DNA from: Bremia lactucae
Lineage: Eukaryota; Oomycota; Peronosporomycetes; Peronosporales; Peronosporaceae
Assembly (NCBI RefSeq): GCF_004359215.1
Contig: NC_090610.1
Span: 11,161,047-11,225,046, forward strand
Direction of reading: 5' to 3'
DNA length: 64,000 nucleotides
Shown here: positions 1 through 10,154 of the stretch, piece after piece
Position numbering within the stretch: position 1 is the stretch's first letter
Layout: every line of letters starts with the position of its first letter
Position numbers and translations under genes: made by a program
The notes under the pieces: model-generated
Database searches by the model: none
What the model saw: only the letters and a program-made list of their open reading frames with translations
Told to the model about the DNA's origin: nothing

Positions 1-299
1 AACGTGGAAGAGCAAATGTTCATTCATTTAAAATTAATGATCTAGTTCTACTCTCTACAGTAAATTTACCTAAGCGTTTGGTTACTAATGTAGGTAGCAG
101 TAAACGACTACCCAAGTTCATTGGGCCTTTCCGTGTACTGCATCGCAGAGGCAATGCGTACAGAATAGGATTGCCACGTAGGATGCGAACGCATCCTACG
201 TTTTACGTTGGTCGGCTCCGCCCGTACCATCAGTACGCGGCTTCTTCCGAGGACGGATTTGACGACCCTTTTCAAGAATCCCTAACAAGATCCTTGTGA
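1..299 (+). pseudogene. Gy-A pol fragment: integrase C-terminal domain
   Basis: This is the 3' tail of a Ty3/gypsy pol gene, cut by the window edge. The open part (78-299) shows the integrase C-terminal signature: LPKFIGPFRVL followed by HPTFYVGRLRPY, the small beta-barrel that precedes the chromodomain in chromoviruses. A second copy of the same segment lies at 27,560-27,851. The frame stops at 297-299, before the chromodomain that follows, so this copy is not a working pol. Confidence 0.85.
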
Positions 300-314
300 T
301 CGCGAACCAGATTC

Positions 315-980
315 TCATGTTGAATCTGGAGTTTCTCTTGCCGTTCCATAAATCCTCGAACCTGCGATGAGCTGACGACAGCTCAAAGCGAACAGCGTGA
401 TATTTCCGTTCGTAATCCAACATGGAGTACGCACTCTTCGAACGGTCTTCCGACCGCTCGATATGGTGAGCCTGCACCGTCTGCTCCAACGAGCGACGCT
501 TGCCGCGCTCGTGGTCAAGTCCCTCCTCCACATCATGCAGGAAGTGATCATTTTTTTGTCGATCCTCGACATTAGATCCGACACACGGTTCGGATCTAAT
601 TTCTCCTCCTCCACCATAACCATTGGTGGATTCCCACAGTGATCAACGTTTTCTTGTGGAACGTATCCAGAAACACCGTGATATGAAGGGGCAGCGAACG
701 AGTTATCTTGTTCGCTGACGTTGAGGGCCTCGTCCGTCAGTATGAAGAGACTTATCCGATGGTTCAAAGGGCCGATAGGAAAACACGCGACCCTGGCGCC
801 TGTTAAACGATTGCAAAACGTCAATCGCATCCCGCATTTTAATAGAGATGCGAGCCCTTCCCTAGGCGAAGAAAGGGAATAGACATCCCCTTTTACCCTC
901 TTCGAGTTTTCAACACAACAAGGACAGGGATCACCCCACGTGACGCATAAAAGCTCAGCCTCACGTGACAACCGATGCAA
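315..980 (-). CDS. Gy-A antisense ORF, copy 1 (CPCC protein)
   Basis: This 221-codon frame on the strand opposite to pol begins MHRLSREAELLC and carries a cysteine cluster DPCPCC about 20 residues in, followed by KRVKGDVYSL. The same protein motif recurs at 28,317-28,586 and, frameshifted, at 6,068-6,376. In the 34 codons covering the CPCC region, this copy and the 28.5-kb copy differ at 15 codons, 8 of them silent, including an arginine CGA/AGG pair; this favours selection on the antisense frame. The N-terminal part is missing, cut by the Gy-F relic at about 990. The last part of the frame runs through the chromodomain on the other strand. Function is unknown; a zinc-binding cluster is possible. 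It could still be a passive antisense opening. Confidence 0.5.
   Translation of the reverse strand: MHRLSREAELLCVTWGDPCPCCVENSKRVKGDVYSLSSPREGLASLLKCGMRLTFCNRLTGARVACFPIGPLNHRISLFILTDEALNVSEQDNSFAAPSYHGVSGYVPQENVDHCGNPPMVMVEEEKLDPNRVSDLMSRIDKKMITSCMMWRRDLTTSAASVARWSRRCRLTISSGRKTVRRVRTPCWITNGNITLFALSCRQLIAGSRIYGTARETPDST
560..830 (+). pseudogene. Gy-A chromodomain remnant
   Basis: The plus strand matches, with frameshifts, the intact chromodomain at 28,106-28,450 (ERILSHREVKG, then LVRWCGYPP, then SWEP). Here the core tryptophan segment is partly deleted around 705-720, so the domain is broken. Chromodomains of this kind tether the integrase to modified histones. The opposite strand remains open through this interval (see 315-980). 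Confidence 0.6.
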
Positions 981-1800
981 TTTATACTTTGCACCTATAG
1001 CAAGAATTCTGCAGAGCGGACTAAGACCTTGTCTGACCTCTTTAAAAAGGAAGCAGAATGGGCTTGGTCAAAGAAACAAGTAGATACGTTCATATCAGTG
1101 AAGCAAGCTCTTGTTGAGGCATCGGTCTTGGCATTGCCAGACGCGGATAAGCCTTTTAGTGTCGTCTGCGATGCAAGCAATTTTGCAATCGGCAGCGCGC
1201 TCATGCAGAAGGATGACGACGGCGTTGACCGTATCATTCCTTATCAGTCCTGGCTTTTAAAAGCCGCGGAAAGGAATTAACCTGTGCATGACAGGGGCTT
1301 CTTTCAGTGAAGTATGCTCTTGTTAAGTTTCGAGTGCACCTGTTGGGCACCGAACCATTTGAGTTTATACGGATCACGCATCACTGCGGACCGCTATAAA
1401 TTCACTGCAGTCACCGCACCTCTCGCCTAGAATGGCAAGATGGCTTACATTCTTCTCTGAATTTAATTTCAAAGTTAAATACAAGCCGGGTAAGTCGAAT
1501 GTCTTGGCTGACGCTTTATCGCGCAGATCAGACTTCGAGGCAAGACACCAGGAAAGTGTGTCTTATGCTAAAGAACTAGTTGAGTCGTCGACGCTGGCAA
1601 CTATAAAGGCATACCACGTGACGAGCGTAGTGGCCTCCAAACAAAGGAGAGCTACAGTCAGGAACGAACATTGTCGCCTGCTAATGGATCACCTCGGTGG
1701 ACGAAAGGCCTCCCTTCTGCCGCATCTGAAGGCTAAGCTAAGTCGCTTTAGCTACAGCGATGGCTTTTTTGTGGCACATTGTGATCCCTTTAGAATCTAA
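975..1800 (+). pseudogene. Gy-F pol: RNase H and integrase N-terminal region
   Basis: Two frames (975-1280 and 1432-1800) give the gypsy connection/RNase H region: PFSVVCDASNFAIGSALMQ, then after a gap KVKYKPGKSNVLADALSRR, the typical end of the RNase H domain. A sequence related to the integrase N-terminus follows. RNase H degrades the RNA strand of the reverse-transcription hybrid. Stops near 1278 and 1798 and frame changes show decay. It belongs with the integrase and chromodomain blocks downstream and the LTR at 4,487. It differs enough from Gy-A and Gy-B to be a third lineage. Confidence 0.8.
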
Positions 1801-1846
1801 AATTCTCATGAGACATATCTCAAGCTAAGAATACATCACGAGCTTT

Positions 1847-2582
1847 ATGATGCACCATCGAGTGGGCATCTGGGCCGTGAAAAGACACTCTTCCGAGTGT
1901 CAGAGGAATTTTGGTGGCCACACCTATATCGATGGGTGGCCAACAATATTCACTCCTGCGAACAGTCCCAGCGCATTATGCTTGCACCATCCAGCAGTGC
2001 GCTACCGATTTCAATGTATTGTTGGCAGTAGGTAAGTCTGGGCTTCATGTTTGGCATGTCCCCCGATCATAAGAGTCGTACATGGCTCGTCGTTTATGGA
2101 GACAGACTGAGCAAAATGGTGCATTTAGCACCATGCAAAACATCGATCACAGGCAAGGAGGCAGCTCTCTTGTTCCTGGATCATGTTTACCGACTACACG
2201 GGATGCCCGAGTCCATAGTATCGGACCGGGATCCACGTATTACGTCTGGTTTCTGGCGACATGTGTTTGAGCTGCTAGGTATCAAGCTCCACATTCGACC
2301 GCAGATCATCCCCAGACCGATGGCAAAACTGAACGTGCCAATCGGGTCGTGGCGGATGTCTTACGCACTATAGCAACTCCCAAAGAATGGAGCAAGCAAT
2401 TGCCTTTCGTGGAGTTCGCTATAAATAATAGTGTCCACGCCACTAAGGGTGAGACACCGTTTTATATTAACAAACTGCGCCATCCTCGGACGCCAGTCTC
2501 ATTTGTGCGCAGCCCGAGGCTTGATGGGGAAGGGCCCTCACTACCCTCGGTGCGAAAGAGGGACACATTTTCGTCAATATAA
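1847..2582 (+). pseudogene. Gy-F pol: integrase catalytic core
   Basis: The frames at 2,047-2,373 and 2,349-2,582 encode a retroviral-type integrase core (rve): SRTWLVVYGDRLSKMVHLAPC, IVSDRDPRITSGFW with the second catalytic aspartate, then VEFAINNSVHATKGETPF. The frame shifts once inside the core (about 2,350) and ends early at about 2,582. The zinc-binding HHCC segment lies in the degraded 1,800-2,000 stretch. Confidence 0.8.
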
Positions 2583-2756
2583 CGATGACCCTTGAGGGTA
2601 TCATTTTAAAGACAGAAACTTGTCCTAGTGGCCTGCCGGTTTGGCAGTGGTCAGTATGGAGTCACGGAAAAGAATGCCTGTGCTCCCGAACAATAACGAT
2701 GTTTCGTTTCTTACAACTGCGTCTTATGCCTGACCTTTCGGCGGTGTGGGATGCAC

Positions 2757-2781
2757 AAAGCGTGAGCATCGCTCACGCTTT
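2757..2781. repeat. Perfect 11-bp-stem hairpin inside the Gy-F integrase relic
   Basis: The arms AAAGCGTGAGC and GCTCACGCTTT are separated by three bases. It lies between the integrase core and the C-terminal domain. It is one of many short perfect inverted repeats in these elements. Confidence 0.8.
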
Positions 2782-2879
2782 GTGGATAGTGATGAGTTAT
2801 CCAACGAAAAGCCCGTGACGCGATGGCAAGCGCACATGATATACAAAAAGAAAATGCTGACCGAAATGGTCTTAAAGCT

Positions 2880-3692
2880 TTAGAGTGGGTGAGAAGTACT
2901 ATTTAGTAGCCGCGTTTCATTGGGCCCTTTACGGTGGTAGAAGAAGTTGGATACCTAAATTATAGGCTCAACCTTCCCCCGTATATGAAGACGCACCCCG
3001 TATTTTACGTGGGTCGTCTGAAACGGTATGTAAACCCAAATGAGGTCACATATCCCCATCCGTCTAAGGAGACCAATGGTGACGCCGACTGTGACTCGAG
3101 CGTCGGTCGGGTGAGCGAGACGGGGAAGGTAAAACTTCCAGCCGAATGACTCCTCCCACCACGAAAGGGACTCCGAAAGCGAGGGATACCATGCTCGTAA
3201 TGCGGGTTCCTCAGCATAAGATGTTTAGCCGAAATTTTAGGCGTTCATAACCCAGCCAATTCTTCGCGCGGACATCCTAAAGATCCAAGGTAAGTCCCAA
3301 GACGAAAACCTCGAGATCCCCAATGCGTCATTAAGCAGCACTTAACGCCCGCGACCGAAACGGATGCGGGTAAGTCAGCCTTGAGTAGGTGGGCGAGATC
3401 GCCACTCCTATCGGGTGCCGCTGCACTGATGGATTCGGGTGGGAACCAACGCCTCCTTGTTGGAAGGTTGCTTGCTTACCGATCCGTAAAGCAAGGGTGC
3501 CAGATCCTGGTCCAATGGAGAGGTTTCCCGACGAGTTTCAACTCTTGCGAACCGATCGATACCCTACGTATTGACGTGCCCGGCTTAGTGTCTACCTATG
3601 AAGGGGCACCAGCTGAGGCCTCTTCGCTATTCTTTAATGGACTAGCAGAAATAGCGTACTTAGAAGAGACAGGGGTACAGTACCGCTCGTGA
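2880..3692 (+). pseudogene. Gy-F pol: integrase C-terminus and chromodomain
   Basis: 2,934-3,149 holds the integrase C-terminal barrel (MKTHPVFYVGRLKRYVNP). 3,381-3,692 holds a chromodomain (RLLAYRSVKQGCQILVQW then SFNSCEP), which is the end of the polyprotein. The two blocks are separated by frame breaks. Order and spacing match the intact Gy-B element at 35.5-36.1 kb. Confidence 0.75.
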
Positions 3693-3718
3693 TTTCTTTC
3701 ACACGCAAGCGGGCGAAA

Positions 3719-3880
3719 TTATTTTTTTAAATTGATATGCTGCGACCGCTGCTTCACCGCATCGTTATGCGGTTGAAAGCGGCGCGTGAATTCCGCCTTA
3801 TATTGTTCGGGCGTTTCATAAGACCGCACACGACCAGGATCGGGGGAATATGTCCAAGCGATTTCCCCTGAGCCTTCCAT
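3719..3880 (-). CDS. Gy-F antisense ORF (53 aa)
   Basis: This short frame on the strand opposite to pol starts at an ATG (MEGSGEIAWTYSPDP) and ends 27 bp from the chromodomain stop codon on the other strand. It reads as ordinary protein (RSYETPEQYKAEFTRRFQ). I do not recognise it. Upstream on the same strand (3,881-4,450) broken frames contain proline-rich stretches, so it may be the C-terminus of a longer decayed antisense gene. Its position copies that of the Gy-A and Gy-B antisense frames. Confidence 0.35.
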   Translation of the reverse strand: MEGSGEIAWTYSPDPGRVRSYETPEQYKAEFTRRFQPHNDAVKQRSQHINLKK

Positions 3881-4471
3881 GAATTATAGACGCCATAATA
3901 ATTATGAGCTATTGAAATAGTGCGCTCTGGGAGCGACGTTTTCGGCCCGTTGATACGAGGTTATTGTGATGGAAGGGGCATAAGTGGTTTGCTACCCGTC
4001 ACATAGCCACGTTCGATACACGACTGCTTGTGACACTGACTGGACACGCTCACGTGTCGGTGGAGCTTTACGCTCTGGCTCTTCTGCATCCGAACTATTG
4101 TAAATGATGGTCTGAACGACAGGTGTTGTGATTTACCCAACTGAATAGCAGCTGCGCCTATATTGGCAGCGGCACTAGAAAACGTTTATGTCTCCATTTT
4201 AGGAGCAATGAGTGAAGTTTGGATGGGCAATAAAGCGCTACATCCTGCACTAGGCGCCTGCGGCGTGTTAACGCGGCGCGTGCGCTTCGTGCGTGGTTGA
4301 GTGGGTGTCTTTGCAGACGACCCACCAGGTTTGCCCCTTTAAGGTGGCATGTTTGGCGCCGTGTATGTGCACACAGGTCGCTAGAGTGACTGGGAGAGCT
4401 TATGCGGCGAGTAAAGTAGCTCGCTGTTCCTCACTCTTCTTTGGCAAATTTGCAAAATGTAAATTCGTTCT
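3881..4471. other. Gy-F region between chromodomain and 3' LTR
   Basis: There is no intact sense gene here. The minus strand has discontinuous frames with proline/threonine-rich stretches that could belong to a decayed antisense gene. The end carries the polypurine tract. Confidence 0.4.
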
Positions 4472-4486
4472 TGAAGGGAAGGATGG
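4472..4486 (+). other. Polypurine tract of Gy-F
   Basis: GAAGGGAAGGATGG lies directly against the first base of the LTR (TGTAACGGGC). This is the usual plus-strand primer site and fixes the LTR start. Confidence 0.7.
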
Positions 4487-5018
4487 TGTAACGGGCTAAA
4501 GTGCCCAAGTGACACAATCCCCGTTATGTGTTACACAATCCCCGTTAAGTACAGTTTGTGTTCTTAAGGGGATAGTCAATTACTTAAATGAAGTAATTGG
4601 AACCACCACTTGGGTGTGGTTTACATTGTGACACACCCTTGTGTATGTGATGCCTAGCGCCATCCGTGATGACGGCAAGCGTCATCCAGGATACGAGGTA
4701 TTTAGAATACGCTCGCAATACATATAAGTGCACATCTACAGATATGGCATTTATGATTGGTAAAATAGGTTTATATTTAATACGATTAAATATAAATTAG
4801 TCTGAAAACAACTTTTTAATTCGTAAGTGCGCACGTGGAGCAGATTACCGCTCTATTGACGTCACTTAAACTAAGGCTTATTGCTCGTTAGCTGAGGTCG
4901 CTTGGGCGCCTACCAGCTACATCACTGCACGTGAGAGAAGACGGTCAAACCGCTTCCTCGCTGTGCTAAGGCGTGTGCTTAAGTAAAGCGTGACCCGCAC
5001 TGGACGTGCCCCCCTGCA
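4487..5018 (+). mobile_element. Gy-F 3' LTR
   Basis: About 532 bp, beginning TGTAACGGGCTAAAG and ending near CCCCTGCA. The same LTR is present in reverse orientation at 19,382-19,921, with clear similarity over its whole length, including the AATACGCTCGCAATACATAT block. Together with the polypurine tract, this marks it as the 3' LTR of the Gy-F pol at 975-3,692. Confidence 0.75.
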
Positions 5019-5059
5019 CTAGTACTGATCACTACTAGTTAACGATAGACTGATTACAG

Positions 5060-5540
5060 TTTAGGTGAGGTAAACTTCATGTACATAGGAAGGTTTCTAA
5101 GTAAAGCCCCTGCAACATTTTTAACAGATGCGTAACGAATATGTTGAGATCGGGGTGAGAATTCGCAACGAATTATTTTGACGATGTATTCGTCCGTAGC
5201 CGAGTCTTGGACGGAAAGACGGACGTGGAAGCTCATAAAATTCACGTTCGTCAGGTCCTTAAACTTATGCGAAAGCATAAGTTGTACGCAAATCTCAAGA
5301 AGTGTATATTCGCTGCGAGCGAAATCCCAGTTCTTGGGTGCATCGTCGGAAAACACGGCGTGCGCCCTATCCCGAAAAGATCAAGGCTAATTATGCAGAT
5401 GAAACCGTACTACCGAAATGTGCCGCGCTGCGTTGGTCCTCGGTTATTTCGGAAGAGAGCAGCGAGCTTGACAGGGCTCAAAAAATGCAGCTTGCGACTT
5501 AAAGCTCACCTTGTTGCTAATGTCACATTATCTTGTGCCT
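5060..5540 (+). pseudogene. Gy-A reverse transcriptase fragment
   Basis: Short frames give LSKAPATF, then a degraded catalytic region, then DVEAHKIHVRQVLKLMRKHKL and KKCIFAASEIPVLG, the fingers/palm part of a gypsy reverse transcriptase just after the catalytic YxDD site. Frames change several times. It lies directly behind the Gy-F LTR, so the start of pol is missing. Confidence 0.75.
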
Positions 5541-5889
5541 GAGTATGTTGGTTAAGGCTTTGATTGCGAATATGTTTCGAGTGGTCTAACGACCTTTCGG
5601 GTTTATGGTTATGGCAATAGGCGCAACAATGCAAAACTTGCCTACTAAACTCGCTTTTACATGATTTAGTGCTCAGAGAAATATACTAATCCTGCACTAC
5701 AGTTTGTAAAATATTTTCACTCCTAGATGACAACTTCGACTCTAGATCAGCTGTCAACAGCTGCGCTTTGAAGGACTGATGTGTCCTCTCGTTCGCCAGT
5801 GGATCGGTCGCAACCTGCGCACAATTTTTCAACTGGTCACGAAAAACATTATCAACCGTCACGCTAACTCGCGGCGACAGGATCGCTCG
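5541..5889. other. Degraded Gy-A pol interior
   Basis: I see no gene I can name. By position this is what remains of RNase H, integrase and the pre-chromodomain spacer. Near 5,770-5,890 it shows similarity to the spacer at 470-560 and 28,020-28,090. Confidence 0.4.
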
Positions 5890-6260
5890 TGATCAATGTC
5901 CTCCCTTAAGAAATAAAGGGTGTGATCCAAAACACGATGTTGATTCGGGTTCGTCAAACGAGGCGAACCCGATTTCCCCCCCCTCCCGTCGACTGGTGAG
6001 AAGCGTTTTCTTGTTAATGCCTCTCGAACTATTGTGAGGTAAAGGAGGTTTGAACGAGTTATCTCGCTCATTGGCGAGGGTATTCACCCTCGCATGATAG
6101 TTCGGAACCTCGTTTCACACTGATGTTGGACGTTCCGGGTCTTTTCTTGCAGTACGACGAGACCCATCCTCCTCGACAGAAGATCCATCGGAGAACGAGC
6201 GCTTTCCGCGAATTTTGGAGGTTCTCAATCGCTTGACAAATCTCGTAACCGATGAGCATC
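5890..6260 (+). pseudogene. Gy-A chromodomain, copy 2
   Basis: The plus strand matches the chromodomain copies at 560-830 and 28,106-28,450 in blocks (the DSWEP region near 6,095-6,110, and the acidic tail ending in THPP). Stops and frameshifts break it. Confidence 0.6.
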
Positions 6261-7100
6261 CTCCAATGAGGATCTTTAAGGGAATATACTTCCACAGGGG
6301 CATGACCTTCACCCTTAAAGCAACATGGACATGAGTCCTTCCACGAGAGGCAAGGTATCCCTGTCCCTCTAGACAAACAGTGCAGCTTATAGAGTGCACT
6401 GACTGCGGGGTCCGTTTCTCGAACCGTTCACAGAAAGCATTCAGCTTGTCAAGCCATACCTCACGGCCTATGTTTTGCAAGCTTGGAACAAAGGTTTGAC
6501 ATCCTTTGCCCGTTTACAGGAGCATCACCGATGCCGTAAAGGGCATCGATGAAGAATGTCCTTTCATCCTCACCAGACTTATAAAAGCCTGAGTGAGTCG
6601 AATAACGAAATATTATATCGATCGTTGACGACGAATCAGGTTACTATAAATGGGAACCAAGGACTCTTTTCAGGAGCGAAGTGCAACGTATTGCGGTCCC
6701 TCTCCTGTTAACGCATGTTGATGTTAACGGTAACTTGGCCCTTGGAACGTACCCTATCATTAGTCCTTTCCTGGTGATGCAAACTAGCACCGCCAACAGC
6801 ACTCTTCCCTTCACGACCACTTAGTTCCTGGTGACGCATACTTATTGGTCATTGCCCACGGAGTCATCATTAGATGACTCCCCACCAAAGAGGTCCGACA
6901 AGCCGAACAACCTCGTCATCACCTCTGTGGTTGTCACCTTAGAACCCAAAGGTTTAACGGACTCGGCCCCGGGTGATCCGGCGGCCTTTACAGTAGCCAC
7001 TGAGTCGGGCGATGCCGGTGACTTGGACCAGTCATCTACAATTGGTGTAGCAGGTGACTTGTCACCGTCACCTACAATGTCATCAACAGATGACATATTT
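6068..7100 (-). pseudogene. Gy-A antisense gene, copy 2 (frameshifted)
   Basis: Minus-strand pieces line up with the antisense gene of the 28-29 kb copy. These are an acidic N-terminal region (6,842-7,096), then a GFYKSGEDERTFFIDALYG-like segment near 6,540-6,600, IGREVWLDKLNAFCERFEKR (6,420-6,480), and the cysteine cluster CLSWKDSCPCC followed by VEVYSL (about 6,285-6,355). The frame changes at least twice. Conservation of segment order on the antisense strand, where the sense strand has no reading frame, is the main evidence that this is a gene. Confidence 0.5.
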
Positions 7101-7200
7101 CAGTCACCTCCAATAATTCAGTCACCTTTAATGGGAGTAGGAGGTGACGTGTTCCCCACAGTAGACGCATTACCGTCTACTGAATCCTTTGCGTTACCAA

Positions 7201-7224
7201 CAGCTGCACGGATCCGTGCAGCTG
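7201..7224. repeat. 24-bp perfect palindrome
   Basis: CAGCTGCACGGA is followed directly by its exact reverse complement. It lies near the upstream (LTR-proximal) end of the Gy-A copy 2 antisense gene, next to other hairpins at 6,861-6,880 and 7,159-7,182. Confidence 0.85.
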
Positions 7225-7399
7225 CCAGCCTGCGGCCTCACCGGCCACGCGCACATACTTATTTGTCGCCATGCTGATTTTGATCAAAATCACTAGTGCA
7301 AATAAAATCGGAAATTTAATTAAAACAATAATGCAAAATTACAGGGAAAGACATAATAGTATCTCCTGTCACCCTACATCAGTCACTATAGTGACTATT

Positions 7400-7806
7400 G
7401 GTTAGGGGGTGATGTAACGGGGTGTCTCGTTACATAAGTATTATTTTTTTAAGAAGAAGATTAAATATTATATTCTATTAGAGGAAATAAATGAAGAAGT
7501 ATAAAACTATTTTTCTTATTAATTTTGACTTAAATATTTCCAATATTACTAAATTGGGTACTATTGATGCAATAAAATATTGGCTCTATTGATTGGTTGT
7601 TTTATGTATTAATCAACCCCGACAATCGTTATAAGACATTGTGCGGTGCGCAAGGAGGCGCCAAACTCAGTTATTAATAATAAAATAAGTTCAGTAGTAG
7701 ATAGAAGATCGCTACGTAGGAAACTAAATATATTACTACTATTTTGCTTTTTCTCTGTTATAGAGCCTTAGTAAAGACTTTTAAGCTAAAGACCCTTAGC
7801 TTCAAA
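7400..7806 (+). mobile_element. Gy-A2 LTR, 3'-truncated, with polypurine tract
   Basis: GGTTAGGGGGTGA (7,400-7,412) is the polypurine tract, and the LTR begins TGTAACGGGG at 7,413. It matches the LTRs at 42,344, 54,913 and 55,327 and the reversed one at 52,938-53,475. The last 100 bp or so (the CTGCACGT...GTACGTGAAG part) are missing. The sequence changes at about 7,807-7,812 to mid-reverse-transcriptase of Gy-B. Confidence 0.75.
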
Positions 7807-7811
7807 GCCCC

Positions 7812-8591
7812 TAAGGGCTTTCCAACGCCCCGGCAACATTTAATCTTCTAGTGACGCAACTTTTTCGCCCTCATCGAGGTTATGCACAGACTTATTTCGA
7901 TGATATTTTTGTCCATAGTCGTGCGGAGCAGGGTCGGTCGGATATGGAAAACCATTTACACCATCTGCGAGCAGTGCTCAAGTGTATGCGCACAAATACA
8001 TTGTATGCCAATGCATCTAAATGCATTTTTGGCGCAGACGAAATTCATTTTTTGAGATGCTTCATTGAAAAACGAGGCATTAGAGCGGATCCCACTAAGG
8101 TAAAAGCCATAGTTGTTTGGCCGGGTCCTAAGAACCAAAATAGTTTACCTAAGTGGTTGAGCCTCGCCAACAACTTGCCCAAATTTTGCGAGAATAACGC
8201 TGATATGGCTAGGCCATTATTAAATCTCCTTAAAAAGGACACGGAATGGTGCTGCACTTACACCGATAATGATGATTTTAAAGCAGTCAAGGATAGTCTT
8301 ATCCATGCTCCGATTCTGGCTCTGCTAAATCCAAATTGGCTTTATAGCGTTGTCTGTGACGCATCGGATTTTGCCATCGGCAGTGCTCTGTTTCCAACAG
8401 ATAATGATGGGCAAGAACGTGTAATTGCGTTCGAGTCTAGACAGCTTAAAGCTGCGGAAAAGAACTACCCAGTTCATGACAAAGAGTTACTTGCAATGAA
8501 TTATGCTCTTGTCAAGTTCATGGTTAGTCTGTTAGGCTCTAAGTCGTTTGTGATACATACGTATAACGTGTCTTTACGTACTGCAACTTAG
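7812..8591 (+). pseudogene. Gy-B pol 3' half: reverse transcriptase palm and RNase H
   Basis: The sequence starts abruptly inside reverse transcriptase at the GLSNAP motif. The frame at 7,851-8,591 gives YFDDIFVHSRAEQG (the catalytic YxDD), FGADEIHFLRC, then RNase H (VVCDASDFAIGSALF, ESRQLKAAEKNYPVHDKELL). It is nearly identical to 33,770-34,560. The 5' half of the same element is inverted at 14,219-17,760. Confidence 0.9.
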
Positions 8592-8639
8592 TCGCTCTAT
8601 CTCTCACAGAGAATGGCTCGATGGCTTTGCTCATTCCCG

Positions 8640-9219
8640 AATACAATTTCGAGGTGAAATATAAGCCTGGCAAGTAGAATGGTTTGGCTGATGCGTTATT
8701 ACGCAGGTCGGATCATGAGACTATAATGTCGCCTATTACTGAAGTAATCCGTTTGGCTTACGCTTAGGATGGGCACTGCTACGAGCTTTTAATAGCATTA
8801 AGTCATACATTAAATTGCCGGCACGTTTGCGTGCAAGTTTACATCGATTTTCTATCGATAACGACCTCTTACTTTATTGCACAGACACTGCGGACCCTCC
8901 GCGTGTCGATGTTCCTCATGTTGAGGATTTGAAGTACCGAATCCTCTATGAGGCACACGATACTGTCCTTGGTGGTCGTCTAGGTAGAGAAAAGACCTAC
9001 GGCTCTGTAAGCCAGATTTATTGGCGGCCCAAACTTTATAATTGGGTCAGTACATATGTTCGCACATGCGATGTTTGCCGACGGGTTAAACCCTCGGCGC
9101 ATGCTGCTGCGACACTGCTCAGCCTTCCCGTACCCACAGGGTGTTGGGAGCTCATTATCATGATGCTGTTTTCGGCCTACCGAAAGATTCGACCAGTAAT
9201 ACGGGCAAAGTGGTCTTGA
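8640..9219 (+). pseudogene. Gy-B integrase N-terminal zinc domain
   Basis: 8,640-8,700 gives the end of RNase H (KYKPGK, then a stop). 8,815-9,219 holds the integrase HHCC zinc domain: YEAHDTVLGGRLGREKTY, then TCDVCRRVKPS. This segment is absent from the otherwise complete Gy-B element at 30,204-37,535. Confidence 0.85.
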
Positions 9220-9231
9220 CGAGTAAGTAAA

Positions 9232-9690
9232 ATGGCTCACTTAGCGGCTGTGCCGGATATCATTAATGGTGAAGGTACCGCAAGGCTGTTCATCGATCGC
9301 GTGTTTCGACAACACAGTTGCCTGTGGCAATTATCTCCGATCGGGACCCCCATTTCATGGGTAAATTCCGGAAATCAATTTTCCGAGTGCTGGCAACATA
9401 TTGGACATGCTCACCGCGGACCACCCGCAGACCGATAGACAAAGTGAACGTGTCAATCGCGTCATTGAAGACGTTTTACGCAGCGTGTGTGCTCAGACAC
9501 CAAAGCGCTAGAGCTCAATGCTCCCAGTGGTGGAGTTTGGGTTAAATAACGCTGTACATGCCTCAACAGGCTATACTCCGTTCTATGGCAACGTTCCACC
9601 CACCCACGCGTTCCATTAACCATACCACTGCGTGATTCAGGGCTTGGTGGGGGAAAATTAGCCGATAAGCTTGCTGATATCAGCCCTATT
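9232..9690 (+). pseudogene. Gy-B integrase catalytic core
   Basis: Overlapping frames (9,232-9,438 and 9,318-9,545) hold the core: HLAAVPDI, GEGTARLFIDRVFRQH, IISDRDPHFMG, then further down LNNAVHASTGYTPFYG in shifted frames. It pairs with 34,822-35,285 of the complete element. Several frame breaks make it non-functional. Confidence 0.85.
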
Positions 9691-10130
9691 ACCGTTGGTA
9701 TTGAAGACCGCGGAAACCAAGTTGGTAGGCAGATTTTTAGCGTTTAGTAAAACTCGGTCTCCAACCATATTACAATTAATACGGCTTCTACCTTTGGCAT
9801 ATGCTTGTTCTTTTTGTTTGACTTGGCTATCAGCCATCGTATCCCTTCCATGTCTTGAGACACTAAATCGCGTCGCGAGAAACTCGCTTACTTGTTTCCG
9901 AACGATCCTGGTGAGGATCTTACCCGCTAAATCTTCCATGCAAGGTGCGTGCATACCTAGTGTTCTAAGTCGGTTAGCTTTAGCCATAGAAAGACCCTTC
10001 CCACGTGGACTTGAAGGCGCTTGCGCCGAGACAGGCGGTCGTGCCGCAGATTGCTGCATGCTAGGCCCTTCTTGGCCACAACCGTAAATAATCCAATAAA
10101 GCGCCGGCGCAATATCCAGCTGGCCATCTA
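9691..10130. repeat. Scrambled, partly inverted integrase C-terminal region of Gy-B
   Basis: Compared with 35,285-35,700, 9,695-9,905 is the reverse complement of 35,286-35,500; about 9,906-10,055 is in normal order and orientation relative to the segment from 35,550; and about 10,060-10,110 is the reverse complement of 35,500-35,550. The order X-Y-Z has become X'-Z-Y'. The long plus-strand frame here (9,671-10,087) is the wrong strand of integrase and not a gene. Confidence 0.75.
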
Positions 10131-10154
10131 AACGAGGCTTCCGACGCTCCTGCG

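Noticed and set aside
6831..7277. 148-codon plus-strand frame rich in Ser, Thr, Asp and Pro
   Set aside because: It is the complement of the Gy-A antisense gene region and its residue pattern reflects the hairpin-rich DNA there. No family resemblance was seen.
9671..10087. 138-codon plus-strand frame
   Set aside because: It is the wrong strand of an inverted integrase segment (compare 35,286-35,550).
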